Made by a program: the position numbers and the translations under genes. Below, one piece after another: positions 8,512 to 17,940 of a stretch of 56,516 bases of DNA (positions are counted from its first letter, which is position 1; every line of letters starts with the position of its first letter). The notes under the pieces are model-generated. The model was given only the letters and a program-made list of their open reading frames with translations, had not been told where the DNA came from and ran no database searches. This DNA is from Hyphomicrobiaceae bacterium (GTDB taxonomy: Bacteria > Pseudomonadota > Alphaproteobacteria > Rhizobiales > Hyphomicrobiaceae): positions 1 through 56,516 of the forward strand of contig JANYHF010000095.1 in the NCBI GenBank assembly GCA_025359185.1, written 5' to 3'.

Positions 8512-10590
8512 ATGAAAAAATCAATGACGCCTGTTGCCGCAAAGTCCAAGACAATGGCGCTGGCTACGCCCAAAGCGGCCGCACCGAACGCCAAGGCCGT
8601 GGCACCGCCATCGGCCAAAGCGGCAAAACCCGCTCCTAAGGTGGCCCCGACGGTTGCACCCAAAGCGGCACCAAAGTCTGCGCCCGTCGTGGCCAAACCG
8701 GCGTCACGGCCCGCCCCAAAGCCTGCGCCGGACCCTGTGGCCCAGGCGCCAGCCGCTCCAATCCCTGCGGCCAAGCCGACCCCCACTCCCCAGGCCCCCG
8801 CACCCCCGGCCACCCCCGGCTTCCAGATCCGGGACGCGGAGCGTTTGACGAGCAACATGCTGCGCTATTGGGGCGAGAGCGGTAAAGTCGTCTCGGGCAT
8901 GATGAGCCGCGTCGGGCCGAAGTCGCCGTCGCCGGAGATGACCGAAGCGAGCCGCGCGTTTGGGGCGCTGGCGCAGCAGTGGATGACCGAGCCGCACAAA
9001 TTTGCCGCCGCGCAGCAGGAACTGGCAGCCGAGATGGTCGATCTTTGGACACGCACCGTGCGCCGGCAGTTCGGCGAAGACGTAGAGCCGCTGGCCAAGC
9101 CAGAGCCGGGCGACAACCGATTCAAGGACGCCGAGTGGTCGAGCCACCCCTATTTCGATTATTGGAAGCAGGCCTATCTGCTGACCACGCGCTGGACCGA
9201 AAAGCTGGTCACCGAAACCGATGGGGTCGATGAGCAGACCAAGCAGCGGGCCGAATTCTATCTGCGCCAGCTGTCGAGCGCTGCTTCGCCCTCGAATTTC
9301 CCGCTGACCAACCCCGAAGTCGTGCGCGAAACCTTGGCGTCCAACGGCGACAATTTGGTGCGCGGCATGGAAGCGCTGGCGGACGACCTCGCCAATTCGG
9401 GCGCAACGCTGAACATCAGCCAAACCGATCTCGCGGCGTTCGAAGTCGGCAAAAACCTCGCCATGACGCCAGGCAAGGTGGTGTTCCAGAACGACATTAT
9501 CCAGCTTATTCAGTACACCCCAACGACGGCCAAGGTGAACCAGGTGCCGCTGCTGATCGTGCCGCCCTGGATCAACAAGTTCTACATCCTCGACCTCACC
9601 GAACAGAAATCGTTCGTGCGCTATCTGGTCGGCAAAGGGTTTACAGTGTTCCTGGTCTCGTGGGCCAATCCGGACGAGACGCTCGCGCACAAGACGTTCG
9701 AAAATTACATGCGCGACGGCGTGCTGGCGGCGGCCGATGCCGTTTCTCGCGCCACCAACGTGCAGAAGATCAATGTGCTCGGCTATTGCGTCGGCGGCAC
9801 GCTGCTGGGCACCACCCTCGCCTGGCTCGCCGCCCGCAACGAGGACCGCTTCCGCTCGGCGACGTTCCTGGCCGCGCAGATGGATTTCTCCAAGGCTGGC
9901 GATCTCCTGGTGTTCGTCGATGAACCGCAATTGGTGGCGCTGGAAGAGATGATGGCCGAGCGCGGCGTGCTCGATGGATCGCGCATGGCGCAGGTGTTCA
10001 ACATGCTGCGGCCCCGCGATCTGATCTGGCCCTACATTGTCAACAACTACCTGCTCGGCAAGAAGCCCATGCCGTTTGATCTGCTTTACTGGAACCAGGA
10101 CGCCACCCGTATGGCGGCGGCCAACCACGCGTTTTACTTGCGCAAGTTCTACCTGGAAAACGCGCTCGCCAAAGGCACCCTCACTTTCGCGGGCGAAAGT
10201 CTCGATCTGAGCAAAGTAAAATTACCCGTCTACGAACTCGCCACCAAGGAAGATCATATCGCCCCTGCACGTTCTGTGTTTCTCGGAGCGGCGCTGTTCG
10301 GCGGGTCGACACAATTTGTGATGGCCGGGTCGGGCCATATCGCTGGCGTCGTAAATCCGCCCGAAAAGGTGAAGTATCAATACTTTGCGAACGACGAGGC
10401 GGCGGGGCGTCTCAAGGGCACGTTTGACGATTGGCAAAAGTCTGCCACCGAGCATCCCGGCTCCTGGTGGCCGCACTGGACCGATTGGCTGGCCAAACAG
10501 TCGGGCGGCAAGGTTGCTGCGCGCACGCCGGGCGACGGATTGAAAGTCATCGAGGACGCTCCCGGCTCGTACGTGAGGGTCAAAGCCTGA
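8512..10590 (+). CDS. phaC: class I poly(3-hydroxyalkanoate) synthase PhaC with Ala/Pro/Lys-rich N-terminal tail
   Basis: Polymerises hydroxyacyl-CoA to polyhydroxyalkanoate at granule surfaces. It is 692 aa, about 100 longer than typical class I enzymes. The catalytic triad is readable: Cys426 in LGYCVGGTLLGT, Asp581 in TKEDHIAP and His609 in GSGHIAGVVNPP. The PhaC N-terminal domain (from about residue 105) and the alpha/beta hydrolase domain are complete. Residues about 5-105 are low complexity, made almost wholly of Ala, Pro, Lys, Thr and Val, unlike the usual short N-terminus and reminiscent of the basic AKP-rich tails of histone H1-like and PhaF-type phasins. The start has GGCGAG just upstream. 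The gene is monocistronic or followed closely by the VOC gene. Confidence 0.95.
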   Translation: MKKSMTPVAAKSKTMALATPKAAAPNAKAVAPPSAKAAKPAPKVAPTVAPKAAPKSAPVVAKPASRPAPKPAPDPVAQAPAAPIPAAKPTPTPQAPAPPATPGFQIRDAERLTSNMLRYWGESGKVVSGMMSRVGPKSPSPEMTEASRAFGALAQQWMTEPHKFAAAQQELAAEMVDLWTRTVRRQFGEDVEPLAKPEPGDNRFKDAEWSSHPYFDYWKQAYLLTTRWTEKLVTETDGVDEQTKQRAEFYLRQLSSAASPSNFPLTNPEVVRETLASNGDNLVRGMEALADDLANSGATLNISQTDLAAFEVGKNLAMTPGKVVFQNDIIQLIQYTPTTAKVNQVPLLIVPPWINKFYILDLTEQKSFVRYLVGKGFTVFLVSWANPDETLAHKTFENYMRDGVLAAADAVSRATNVQKINVLGYCVGGTLLGTTLAWLAARNEDRFRSATFLAAQMDFSKAGDLLVFVDEPQLVALEEMMAERGVLDGSRMAQVFNMLRPRDLIWPYIVNNYLLGKKPMPFDLLYWNQDATRMAAANHAFYLRKFYLENALAKGTLTFAGESLDLSKVKLPVYELATKEDHIAPARSVFLGAALFGGSTQFVMAGSGHIAGVVNPPEKVKYQYFANDEAAGRLKGTFDDWQKSATEHPGSWWPHWTDWLAKQSGGKVAARTPGDGLKVIEDAPGSYVRVKA

Positions 10591-10605
10591 AAGAAATGAG
10601 GCCGT

Positions 10606-11289
10606 ATGGATACCCTGCCCGCACTCGCGTTTGACCATCTGGCGATTGCAGCAGCGAGGCTCGGGGAAGGTATTGACCTTGTGGAAGAGACGCTCGGCGT
10701 GCGGATGCCGCTGGGTGGCAAGCATCCGGGCATGAACACGCACAACGCAGTGATGCGGCTGGGTGAGGGCCTTTATCTCGAAGTCATCGCCATCGATCCC
10801 GAGGCAGGCCCTGCCACGCGGCCCCGGTGGTTCGGGCTGGACGACCCCAAGTTGCAGCAACGGCTGACGGCACTTGGTCCATGCCTGGTGGCGTGGGTCG
10901 CGCGCACCGACAATCTGGTGGGGTCCTTGCGCGCCAGCACGGCCGATCTCGGCGCCCCCATGCCGATGTCGCGCGGCACCCTTTCCTGGGACATTGCCGT
11001 CCGGGCCGATGGCGCGCTGCCGATGGGTGGCCTCCTGCCCGCGCTGGTCCAATGGCCCCCGGGCGTGCACCCCACCGCCCAGCGGATGCCCGATCTCGGC
11101 GTGCGCTTTGCCGGCCTCACCCTGCGCGCGCCAAAACCCGAGCCCGTCCGCAGCGCCCTCGCCCAGATCGGCGCGGCCGGGCTGGTCGAAGTGAAACCCT
11201 TCCGGCGTGGCCTGGAGCCGATGGAAGCCACGTTCATCCGCGCCGACGGCATGGCGGCCACGATCAGCGGCGGGGAGTTCGCGGGGTGA
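10606..11289 (+). CDS. VOC (glyoxalase-like) family protein
   Basis: A 227-aa protein of the vicinal oxygen chelate superfamily, close to the glyoxalase-like domain group (Pfam Glyoxalase_3). The start FDHLAIAAARLGEGIDLVEE is the typical first beta-alpha unit with a metal-binding His, and GMNTHNAVMRLGEGLYLEVI carries the pairing strands with a second His and a Glu. A second half repeats the fold weakly (VRFAGLTLRAPKPEPVRSAL). The substrate is unknown. It starts 15 bases after phaC stops with GAGG upstream, so it is likely cotranscribed with phaC, although a link to polymer metabolism is only suggested by position. Confidence 0.82.
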   Translation: MDTLPALAFDHLAIAAARLGEGIDLVEETLGVRMPLGGKHPGMNTHNAVMRLGEGLYLEVIAIDPEAGPATRPRWFGLDDPKLQQRLTALGPCLVAWVARTDNLVGSLRASTADLGAPMPMSRGTLSWDIAVRADGALPMGGLLPALVQWPPGVHPTAQRMPDLGVRFAGLTLRAPKPEPVRSALAQIGAAGLVEVKPFRRGLEPMEATFIRADGMAATISGGEFAG

Positions 11290-11385
11290 GGACTCCGTGC
11301 ACAGCCCGCCCGGTGCCCGCTTGTGTTCGCGCAGGACTCCAGCCAACATGCGCCCATTGTTGTATCACCAGTCGGGGGGCTGATC

Positions 11386-12681
11386 ATGGGGCGGTGCGCT
11401 TGGGCCGGGGCGATTGGGCTGCTGGCTCTGGGCTGGAGCGCGGGACTGGCGGCGGCTGGCCAGCCGGCCAAGCCCATCGATCCCTACAAAGGGATGAGCC
11501 CGATGCGCATCGTCATCGCGCATGACCAGCAACCCGGCTGCGAGCCCAAATGCGCCGACTGGATTTCGGCCGAGGGCGATATCGTCCCCGAGACGGCCAA
11601 CGAGCTGCACCGGGTGCTGAAGCGGCTCGGCGCCCGCAAGCTGCCGCTGTTCATGTCCTCGCCGGGCGGCTCCATCGAGGCGGCGCTGGCCATGGGCCGC
11701 GAGATCCGGGCGCACAAGCTGGATGTCGCCGTCGTGCGCACCTACTTTGCCCCGTGCGAGCCCGGCTCGAAAACCTGCAAAAACGGTACGCCCACGGACG
11801 GCGCGCCCGCCACCGCCGACAGCAGCACCGCGTTCTGCGCGTCCTCCTGCACCTTCGTGCTGGCCAGCGGCACGCGGCGGGTCGCCCCTGCCAACTCGCA
11901 TGTGGGCGTGCATCAGATCACTGGATTCCAGACGTTTGTCCGTGTCAAGCGCATCTACCGCGTGATGCGCCAGATCCGCAATGGCGTCCCGGTCGAAATT
12001 TCGCGCCACCTGATTTCGGAAAGGCCGGTCTCGCGCAAGACCGTCCAAGCCGAGATCACTGACAAGAGTTATAAGCCGATTGTCGCCTTCTTCAAAGATA
12101 TGGGCATTTCGGACGATATCGTGCCGCTGATGGTGTCAGCGACCAATTCGGATATCCACTGGATGACGCAGGCGGAACTGGCGCAAACCCATCTGACGAC
12201 GGACGAAATGGGTGGCGAGGCGCTGCTGTATGAGGGTAAGGAGACGAGCGTCACCATTGCGATGCTGGAGAGCGCCGAGTTCAAGGCCGTGGCGACGCTG
12301 CCGGTGTCCGGGCGGCCGGACCTCGGCATCGATCTTGGGTTGAGCTACACCAAGCCTGCACAGACCATCTCGATACATATTTTACCGCTGGAAGATGGCC
12401 ATCCCATCTTGACCAGTGATATGGCGGGCACGTTCAAGGTGGCCCTGAGCAGTGCCGCCAAAGCCGTCAACACGATCGCCGCCGCCCCAGTCGGGCCGCT
12501 AGTCGCCGAAATCCCGGTCACCGATTTCTGCATCCTGACGACGCTGCCGTTCGCGCGCATCGCCCTCGACTGGACCCGCGGCCCGCGCCAGAACCAGCAC
12601 GCCGACGCCGGGCTGGACGTGCGCAGCGCCAGCGATATGGCGGCGTTCGTGAGCAAGGTGTGCAACGGCAGGGGCGGGTGA
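11386..12681 (+). CDS. exported ClpP/crotonase-fold protein (COG3904-like), possible periplasmic protease
   Basis: About 431 aa with a signal peptide (MGRCAWAGAIGLLALGWSAG ending near AAAG). A ClpP-like fold follows: MSSPGGSIEAALAMGREIR is the substrate-binding strand/helix, CASSCTFVLASGTRRVAP holds the position of the nucleophilic Ser, flanked by two Cys, and SHVGVHQI gives the His. This set matches COG3904, predicted periplasmic proteins with a ClpP-type fold. The C-terminal 200 residues have no motif I recognise. The extra Cys residues (PGCEPKCADW, PCEPGSKTCKNG) suggest disulfides, consistent with export. I chose the ATG at 11386 because it begins the signal peptide; an upstream ATG at 11323 would bury it. 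Protease activity is inferred, not seen. Confidence 0.72.
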   Translation: MGRCAWAGAIGLLALGWSAGLAAAGQPAKPIDPYKGMSPMRIVIAHDQQPGCEPKCADWISAEGDIVPETANELHRVLKRLGARKLPLFMSSPGGSIEAALAMGREIRAHKLDVAVVRTYFAPCEPGSKTCKNGTPTDGAPATADSSTAFCASSCTFVLASGTRRVAPANSHVGVHQITGFQTFVRVKRIYRVMRQIRNGVPVEISRHLISERPVSRKTVQAEITDKSYKPIVAFFKDMGISDDIVPLMVSATNSDIHWMTQAELAQTHLTTDEMGGEALLYEGKETSVTIAMLESAEFKAVATLPVSGRPDLGIDLGLSYTKPAQTISIHILPLEDGHPILTSDMAGTFKVALSSAAKAVNTIAAAPVGPLVAEIPVTDFCILTTLPFARIALDWTRGPRQNQHADAGLDVRSASDMAAFVSKVCNGRGG

Positions 12682-12700
12682 TAGCCGGGTCAGGCCCAGC

Positions 12701-12860
12701 AAGCGCATCGAAGCCTGGGGACCCAGCATAGGACGACGCCGAAGGCGGCTGTATGGTTTTGGAGCAACAGGAGAGGAAATATGCGGCCTGCGGCCGGGTC
12801 GTGTGCTGGGTCCCCGCGCTTCAGCGCGCCGGAAGCGGCGCACTCGCGCGAGGATGACGG
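12701..12860. repeat. intergenic repeat element, copy 1
   Basis: A segment of about 160 bases running from AAGCGCATCGAAGCCTGGGG to GAGGATGACGG. It is internally palindromic: GGGACCCAGCA near its left end pairs with TGCTGGGTCC at 12804-12813. A copy with few differences recurs exactly 224 bases later. It looks like a dispersed extragenic palindromic element of the kind common in alphaproteobacterial genomes. No gene is seen in 12682-13095. Confidence 0.85.
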
Positions 12861-12924
12861 GGGTGCGGAGGATAGGGCACGGGCTCGCTCACCTTCGTCA
12901 TCCTCAGGCGAGTGCGCTGTCTTC

Positions 12925-13090
12925 AAGCGCATCGAAGCCTGGGGACCCAGCATAGGACGACGCCGGAGGCGGCTGTATGGTTTTGGAGCAACAGCAGGAG
13001 ACATATGCGGCCTGCGGCCGGGTTTTGTGCTGGGTCCTCGCGCTTCGATGCGCCGGAAGGAGCGCGCTCGCGCGAGGATGACGAAGAGGG
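12925..13090. repeat. intergenic repeat element, copy 2
   Basis: Second copy of the element at 12701, in the same orientation, from AAGCGCATCGAAGCCTGGGG to GAGGATGACG. Differences are single bases and a short insertion (GCAACAGGAGAGG versus GCAACAGCAGGAG). The stretch 12861-12924 between the copies contains CGTCATCCTCAGGCGAGTGCGC, which is a reverse-complemented piece of the element end. Confidence 0.85.
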
Positions 13091-13095
13091 GCGGG

Positions 13096-13404
13096 TTAGG
13101 GCTGGGGTTCACCCGCGATGTCGAACCAGAGATCGCGCCAGGTGGGGTTGGTGGCTTCGATCAGAGCGATCTTTTCGGCGCGGTAGAATTTCTTCAGGCG
13201 CTTTTCTCGCGCGATGGCTTCGAGCATTGATCCGTGCTCTTCCCAGTAGACGAGTATCATCACACCGTAGCGGTGGGTGAAGCCGGGAACGCGTTTCTGG
13301 CGGTGTACGGAGATGCGGGCGATGAGGTCTGCCGTCACACCAATGTAGAGCGTGCCGTTGCGCTGGCTGGCCATAATGTACACGGCGGGGTGGAGGAAGC
13401 GCAT
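13096..13404 (-). CDS. GIY-YIG domain nuclease-like protein
   Basis: About 102 aa, a single GIY-YIG domain of the COG2827 type. VYIMASQRNGTLYIGVT contains both signature strands (here VYI and YIG), followed by the Arg in DLIARISVHR and HRYGVMILVYWEEH, and the Glu in EAIAREKRLKKFYRAEKIAL that completes the nuclease site. The ATG at 13404 is preferred (GGAG 7 bases upstream) over the one at 13416. It sits inside a cluster of extragenic repeats and ends 6 bases from repeat copy 2. Such single-domain proteins are abundant and often found near repeats; their role is unclear. Confidence 0.85.
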   Translation of the reverse strand: MRFLHPAVYIMASQRNGTLYIGVTADLIARISVHRQKRVPGFTHRYGVMILVYWEEHGSMLEAIAREKRLKKFYRAEKIALIEATNPTWRDLWFDIAGEPQP

Positions 13405-13461
13405 CGGCGGCTCCATATTTTGGGGAGCACGGAATATGGCATAGGGGCGCCTGCGGCGTCT

Positions 13462-13700
13462 TTGAATGCTGGGTCCCCAGGCTTCGATGCGGACTCCTTG
13501 TTTGCGCTTGGCGACAGCCCTCCGGGGAGCCGGCCGCCAAACGCGAAGTGGGGGGCACTCGCCTGAGGATGACGGGGGGGGTGGGTGAGGCCGCGGCGTA
13601 TCACCTCCTTTCCGTCATCCCCAAGACGCGAAGGCCTCTTCGGCCTGTAGCGGCTTCGGGGACCCAGCATGGGACTGCGCTGCTGGCGGCCGAATTTCGA
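13462..13700. repeat. intergenic repeat element, rearranged partial copies
   Basis: Contains TGCTGGGTCCCCAGGCTTCGATGC at 13468 onward and CACTCGCCTGAGGATGACGG at 13557-13576, matching the right half of the element at 12701. CGTCATCCCCAAGACGCGAAGG and GGGGACCCAGCATGGGA (13612-13685) match a left half in the other arrangement. These are diverged or recombined copies. No gene is seen from 13405 to 14117. Confidence 0.7.
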
Positions 13701-13903
13701 GTTGCAACGGCATGGAACTTTCCGTGGTGCCTCTACCGCAAATAGAGGCAGCAAAATCCCCGCCTTAAGGATGATTTGACCGTATTCACCCTGATTCACG
13801 ATTTATTAGTACTTGGGCTGATTGACCGTCTACAAATATAAAATTTCCGTTAACGCCTGTTTCGTTCTGGCACACTTGCCCCTGCCGCCCGGACTCGTCA
13901 CGC

Positions 13904-13965
13904 AATGACCGGGAACCATACCGGAATGAACGGGAATGATACCGGAATGACCGCGAATGACCGCG
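13904..13965. repeat. short tandem repeat, 21-base unit
   Basis: Two 21-base units, AATGACCGGGAACCATACCGG and AATGAACGGGAATGATACCGG, are followed by a partial third AATGACCGCGAATGACCGCG. The array lies in the noncoding region downstream of glnA. A 93-codon open frame covers it on the minus strand, but its sequence simply reads the repeat and looks noncoding. Confidence 0.7.
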
Positions 13966-13996
13966 CTGTGAGCACGGATGGACGGCCGATGACGGG

Positions 13997-14053
13997 GGTC
14001 AGACCCGGGGTGAGCTGGTTCGTCCGGGCGAACAATTTGCCCTGGGTCTGACC
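13997..14053. repeat. nested inverted repeat downstream of glnA
   Basis: Outer arms GGTCAGACCC (13997-14006) and GGGTCTGACC (14044-14053) are exact complements. The interior holds a second palindrome GTTCGTCCGGGCGAAC. The structure lies beyond the glnA terminator and resembles a REP-like element or a second transcription stop. Confidence 0.6.
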
Positions 14054-14068
14054 CTGTCCGCCGCCAGC

Positions 14069-14095
14069 AAAAAACCGGGGACGTGCCCCGGCTTT
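14069..14095 (-). terminator. rho-independent terminator of glnA
   Basis: On the minus strand, CCGGGG-CACGT-CCCCGG is followed directly by a run of six T (complement of 14069-14074). It lies about 25 bases after the glnA stop and should end the glnB-glnA transcript. Confidence 0.85.
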
Positions 14096-14117
14096 TCCGT
14101 CGTCTGATCACCTGAGC

Positions 14118-15527
<1,410 letters not shown>

Positions 15528-15613
15528 GGGTCATTCCTTTTCGTTGCGGCAAGAACTCGGGCCAACCTGGAGCCGGCCTCGAATGGATGAAATGGGTTGA
15601 TGAAGGCTGGAGC

Positions 15614-15991
<378 letters not shown>

Positions 15992-16001
15992 TCAGTTACA
16001 G

Positions 16002-16017
16002 AGCATAAAGCGTGCCA
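16002..16017 (-). promoter_or_regulatory. sigma-54 promoter of glnB-glnA
   Basis: The minus strand reads TGGCACGCTTTATGCT, matching the sigma-54 consensus TGGCAC-N5-TTGCA with GG and GC separated by exactly 10 bases. Transcription would start near 15990, about 40 bases before the glnB ATG. NtrC-dependent glnBA promoters of this type are established in rhizobia. Confidence 0.8.
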
Positions 16018-16110
16018 GGAGCGTTTACCACAATTTGGAGGCGGTTTTCCGCCGTTTTCCAGTGGAATGCTCTCCGATGAGCGTTTTCCACTCCCACCTG
16101 CGGCTAAAAA

Positions 16111-16127
16111 TTAAGCACGTTGCTTAA
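16111..16127. promoter_or_regulatory. palindrome TTAAGCA-CGT-TGCTTAA, candidate regulator site
   Basis: A perfect 7-3-7 palindrome about 95 bases upstream of the sigma-54 promoter and 150 bases upstream of nnr. Position and 17-base size suit an enhancer-binding protein such as NtrC, although the sequence is not a close match to the TGCACCA-N3-TGGTGCA consensus. The rest of 15953-16278 contains no gene. Confidence 0.45.
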
Positions 16128-16278
16128 GGTTACGGCAGCCACGCATCGCTTAGTCAGATCGATAAAATCTTCTACGCTTTCTCACCCAAGATTTAAGTCC
16201 TCGGGTTTAGGATCCGTTCTGGCACAGATGCTGGTGTGAGGCCAGGCAACCCGTGCCATGTGGGGTATTTAGGTAGCG

Positions 16279-17796
16279 TTGGCGATGCGTGGCAGGCTTG
16301 AGCTTTTTACAACTGCTGAGATGGCTCGGGCCGATGGTCTGGCTGTCTCGCGTGATATCGCCAGCCGTGAGCTGATGGAAAACGCGGGCGCAGCCGTTGC
16401 CGCAGCGGCGGTCGCCATGATCGAAGCAGCCGGGCACACGCCAGCGTCTGGCCGCCCGGTGCTGGTTCTGTGCGGGCGTGGCGACAATGGCGGCGACGGC
16501 TTTGTCGCAGCCCGGCGGCTCGCGGATCTGGGGTTAGTGGTGCGCGTTGCACTAATGGGGTCGATGTCACAATTGCGCGGTGACGCCGCGCTGGCAGCTG
16601 CCGACTGGTTGGGCCCCATCGAAACCGCCAGCCGCGACAGCTTGCGTCTGCGTGCCGATCTCGTCATCGATGCCCTGCTGGGCGCTGGCTTGACCGGACC
16701 ACTTCGCAACGATGCCGCCACGATGATCACAGCCATCAACGATTGCGGCGTTCCCGTATTGTCGATTGACGTACCGTCCGGCCTGGATGGCACGACCGGC
16801 GCCATCCGCAGCATCGCGGTCGAGGCGGCACGAACGATCACATTTGTGCGCCGCAAGCCGGGCCATCTGCTGCTGCCTGGCAGGCTCGTTTGCGGACAGG
16901 TCGATGTGGCTGACATCGGTATGCCGGAGTCGATTGTCGCCGACATCGCACCGCATACGTTCGCCAACCACCCGGATCTTTGGCGCGTGCACTTGCCGCA
17001 AAACCGCGTGGCACAGCACAAATACGACCGCGGTCATGCGGTAGTTGTGGCTGGACCGCCTAGCACTGGAGGTGCCGCCAGACTGGGCGCCCGCGCGGCA
17101 TTGAGGATTGGTGCGGGCGTCGTATCGCTGGCAACGCCGCCCGAGGCCTTGCCGATCCATGCCTGCCATCTGACGGCAGTAATGGTCCATGCGATCGATG
17201 GCGCCGCTGGTCTTGGCGAGATGTTGGCAGACCGGCGCAAAAACGCGGTGCTGATCGGGCCTGGCAACGGCATCGGATCGCAAACTCTTGAAGCAACGAT
17301 TGCAGCCCTGCGGTCGGGCGCAGCCACCGTGATTGACGCCGATGCGATTACGTCGGCGGCGGATAACCCTGAGCATCTGTTCGCCAATATCGGCCACAGC
17401 AGCGTGCGGCAGGTGGTTCTGACACCGCATGAGGGCGAATTCGCGCGGCTGTTTCCCGGGTTGACCGGCAGCAAGCTGGAGCGTGCGCAGACAGCGGCGG
17501 CCATGTCGGGAGCGATCATCGTGCTCAAGGGGCCCGACACCGTGATTGCCAGCCGCGAAGGCCGGGCGGCGATCAATGAAAACGCCCCGCCAACGTTGGC
17601 GACGGCGGGATCGGGCGATGTGCTGGCGGGCATGATCACGGGGCTCCTGGCGCAGGGAGTGCCCGGCTTTGAGGCCGCCGCTGCCGCTGTCTGGATGCAT
17701 GGTGAGGCCGCCAACGCGTTCGGACCTGGGCTGATTGCCGAGGATTTGCCGGAACTGCTCCCGGCTGTTCTGCGCCAGCTCAGCCGGGCAAACTGA
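16279..17796 (+). CDS. nnr: bifunctional NAD(P)HX epimerase / ADP-dependent NAD(P)HX dehydratase
   Basis: Repairs hydrated NAD(P)H; about 505 aa, fusion of both activities. The N-terminal YjeF_N epimerase domain (residues about 10-215) shows ELMENAGAAVA, CGRGDNGGDGFVAARRL and DVPSGLDGTTGA. The C-terminal ribokinase-like dehydratase domain (about 230-500) shows GPGNGIG, LTPHEGEFARLFPG, LKGPDTVIA and ATAGSGDVLAGMITG with the catalytic region. The start could be the TTG at 16279 (AGGT 5 bases upstream) or the ATG at 16285. It is divergent from glnB, a frequent neighbour in Rhizobiales. Confidence 0.93.
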   Translation: MAMRGRLELFTTAEMARADGLAVSRDIASRELMENAGAAVAAAAVAMIEAAGHTPASGRPVLVLCGRGDNGGDGFVAARRLADLGLVVRVALMGSMSQLRGDAALAAADWLGPIETASRDSLRLRADLVIDALLGAGLTGPLRNDAATMITAINDCGVPVLSIDVPSGLDGTTGAIRSIAVEAARTITFVRRKPGHLLLPGRLVCGQVDVADIGMPESIVADIAPHTFANHPDLWRVHLPQNRVAQHKYDRGHAVVVAGPPSTGGAARLGARAALRIGAGVVSLATPPEALPIHACHLTAVMVHAIDGAAGLGEMLADRRKNAVLIGPGNGIGSQTLEATIAALRSGAATVIDADAITSAADNPEHLFANIGHSSVRQVVLTPHEGEFARLFPGLTGSKLERAQTAAAMSGAIIVLKGPDTVIASREGRAAINENAPPTLATAGSGDVLAGMITGLLAQGVPGFEAAAAAVWMHGEAANAFGPGLIAEDLPELLPAVLRQLSRAN

Positions 17797-17940
17797 CCGG
17801 CCCAGCCGCACTGCCCGCAGCCATCGCGACTATTCGCGCGCCGCATCGTTTTGCTTTTCCATGGACCCAAAGAGGGGACTCCAGTACCGACAAACCAGTT
17901 GAACCCGGCAAACCTGCAATCTGGCGAGGTGCGAACTCAC

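Noticed and set aside
8704-10128. 474-codon open frame antisense to phaC
   Set aside because: Shadow of phaC; no motif and composition typical of an antisense frame.
12701-13090. CRISPR-like array
   Set aside because: Two long copies of about 160 bases 224 apart, not short regularly spaced repeats with unique spacers; no cas genes.
12690-13112. 140-codon minus-strand frame through the repeat copies
   Set aside because: The internal repetition of the protein mirrors the DNA repeat; no ribosome site.
13830-14111. 93-codon minus-strand frame downstream of glnA
   Set aside because: It covers the glnA terminator, a nested inverted repeat and 21-base tandem repeats; the protein is simply the translated repeat.
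16206-16226. TGGCAC word on the plus strand as a sigma-54 promoter for nnr
   Set aside because: The GG to GC distance is not 10 bases, so it fails the sigma-54 spacing rule.
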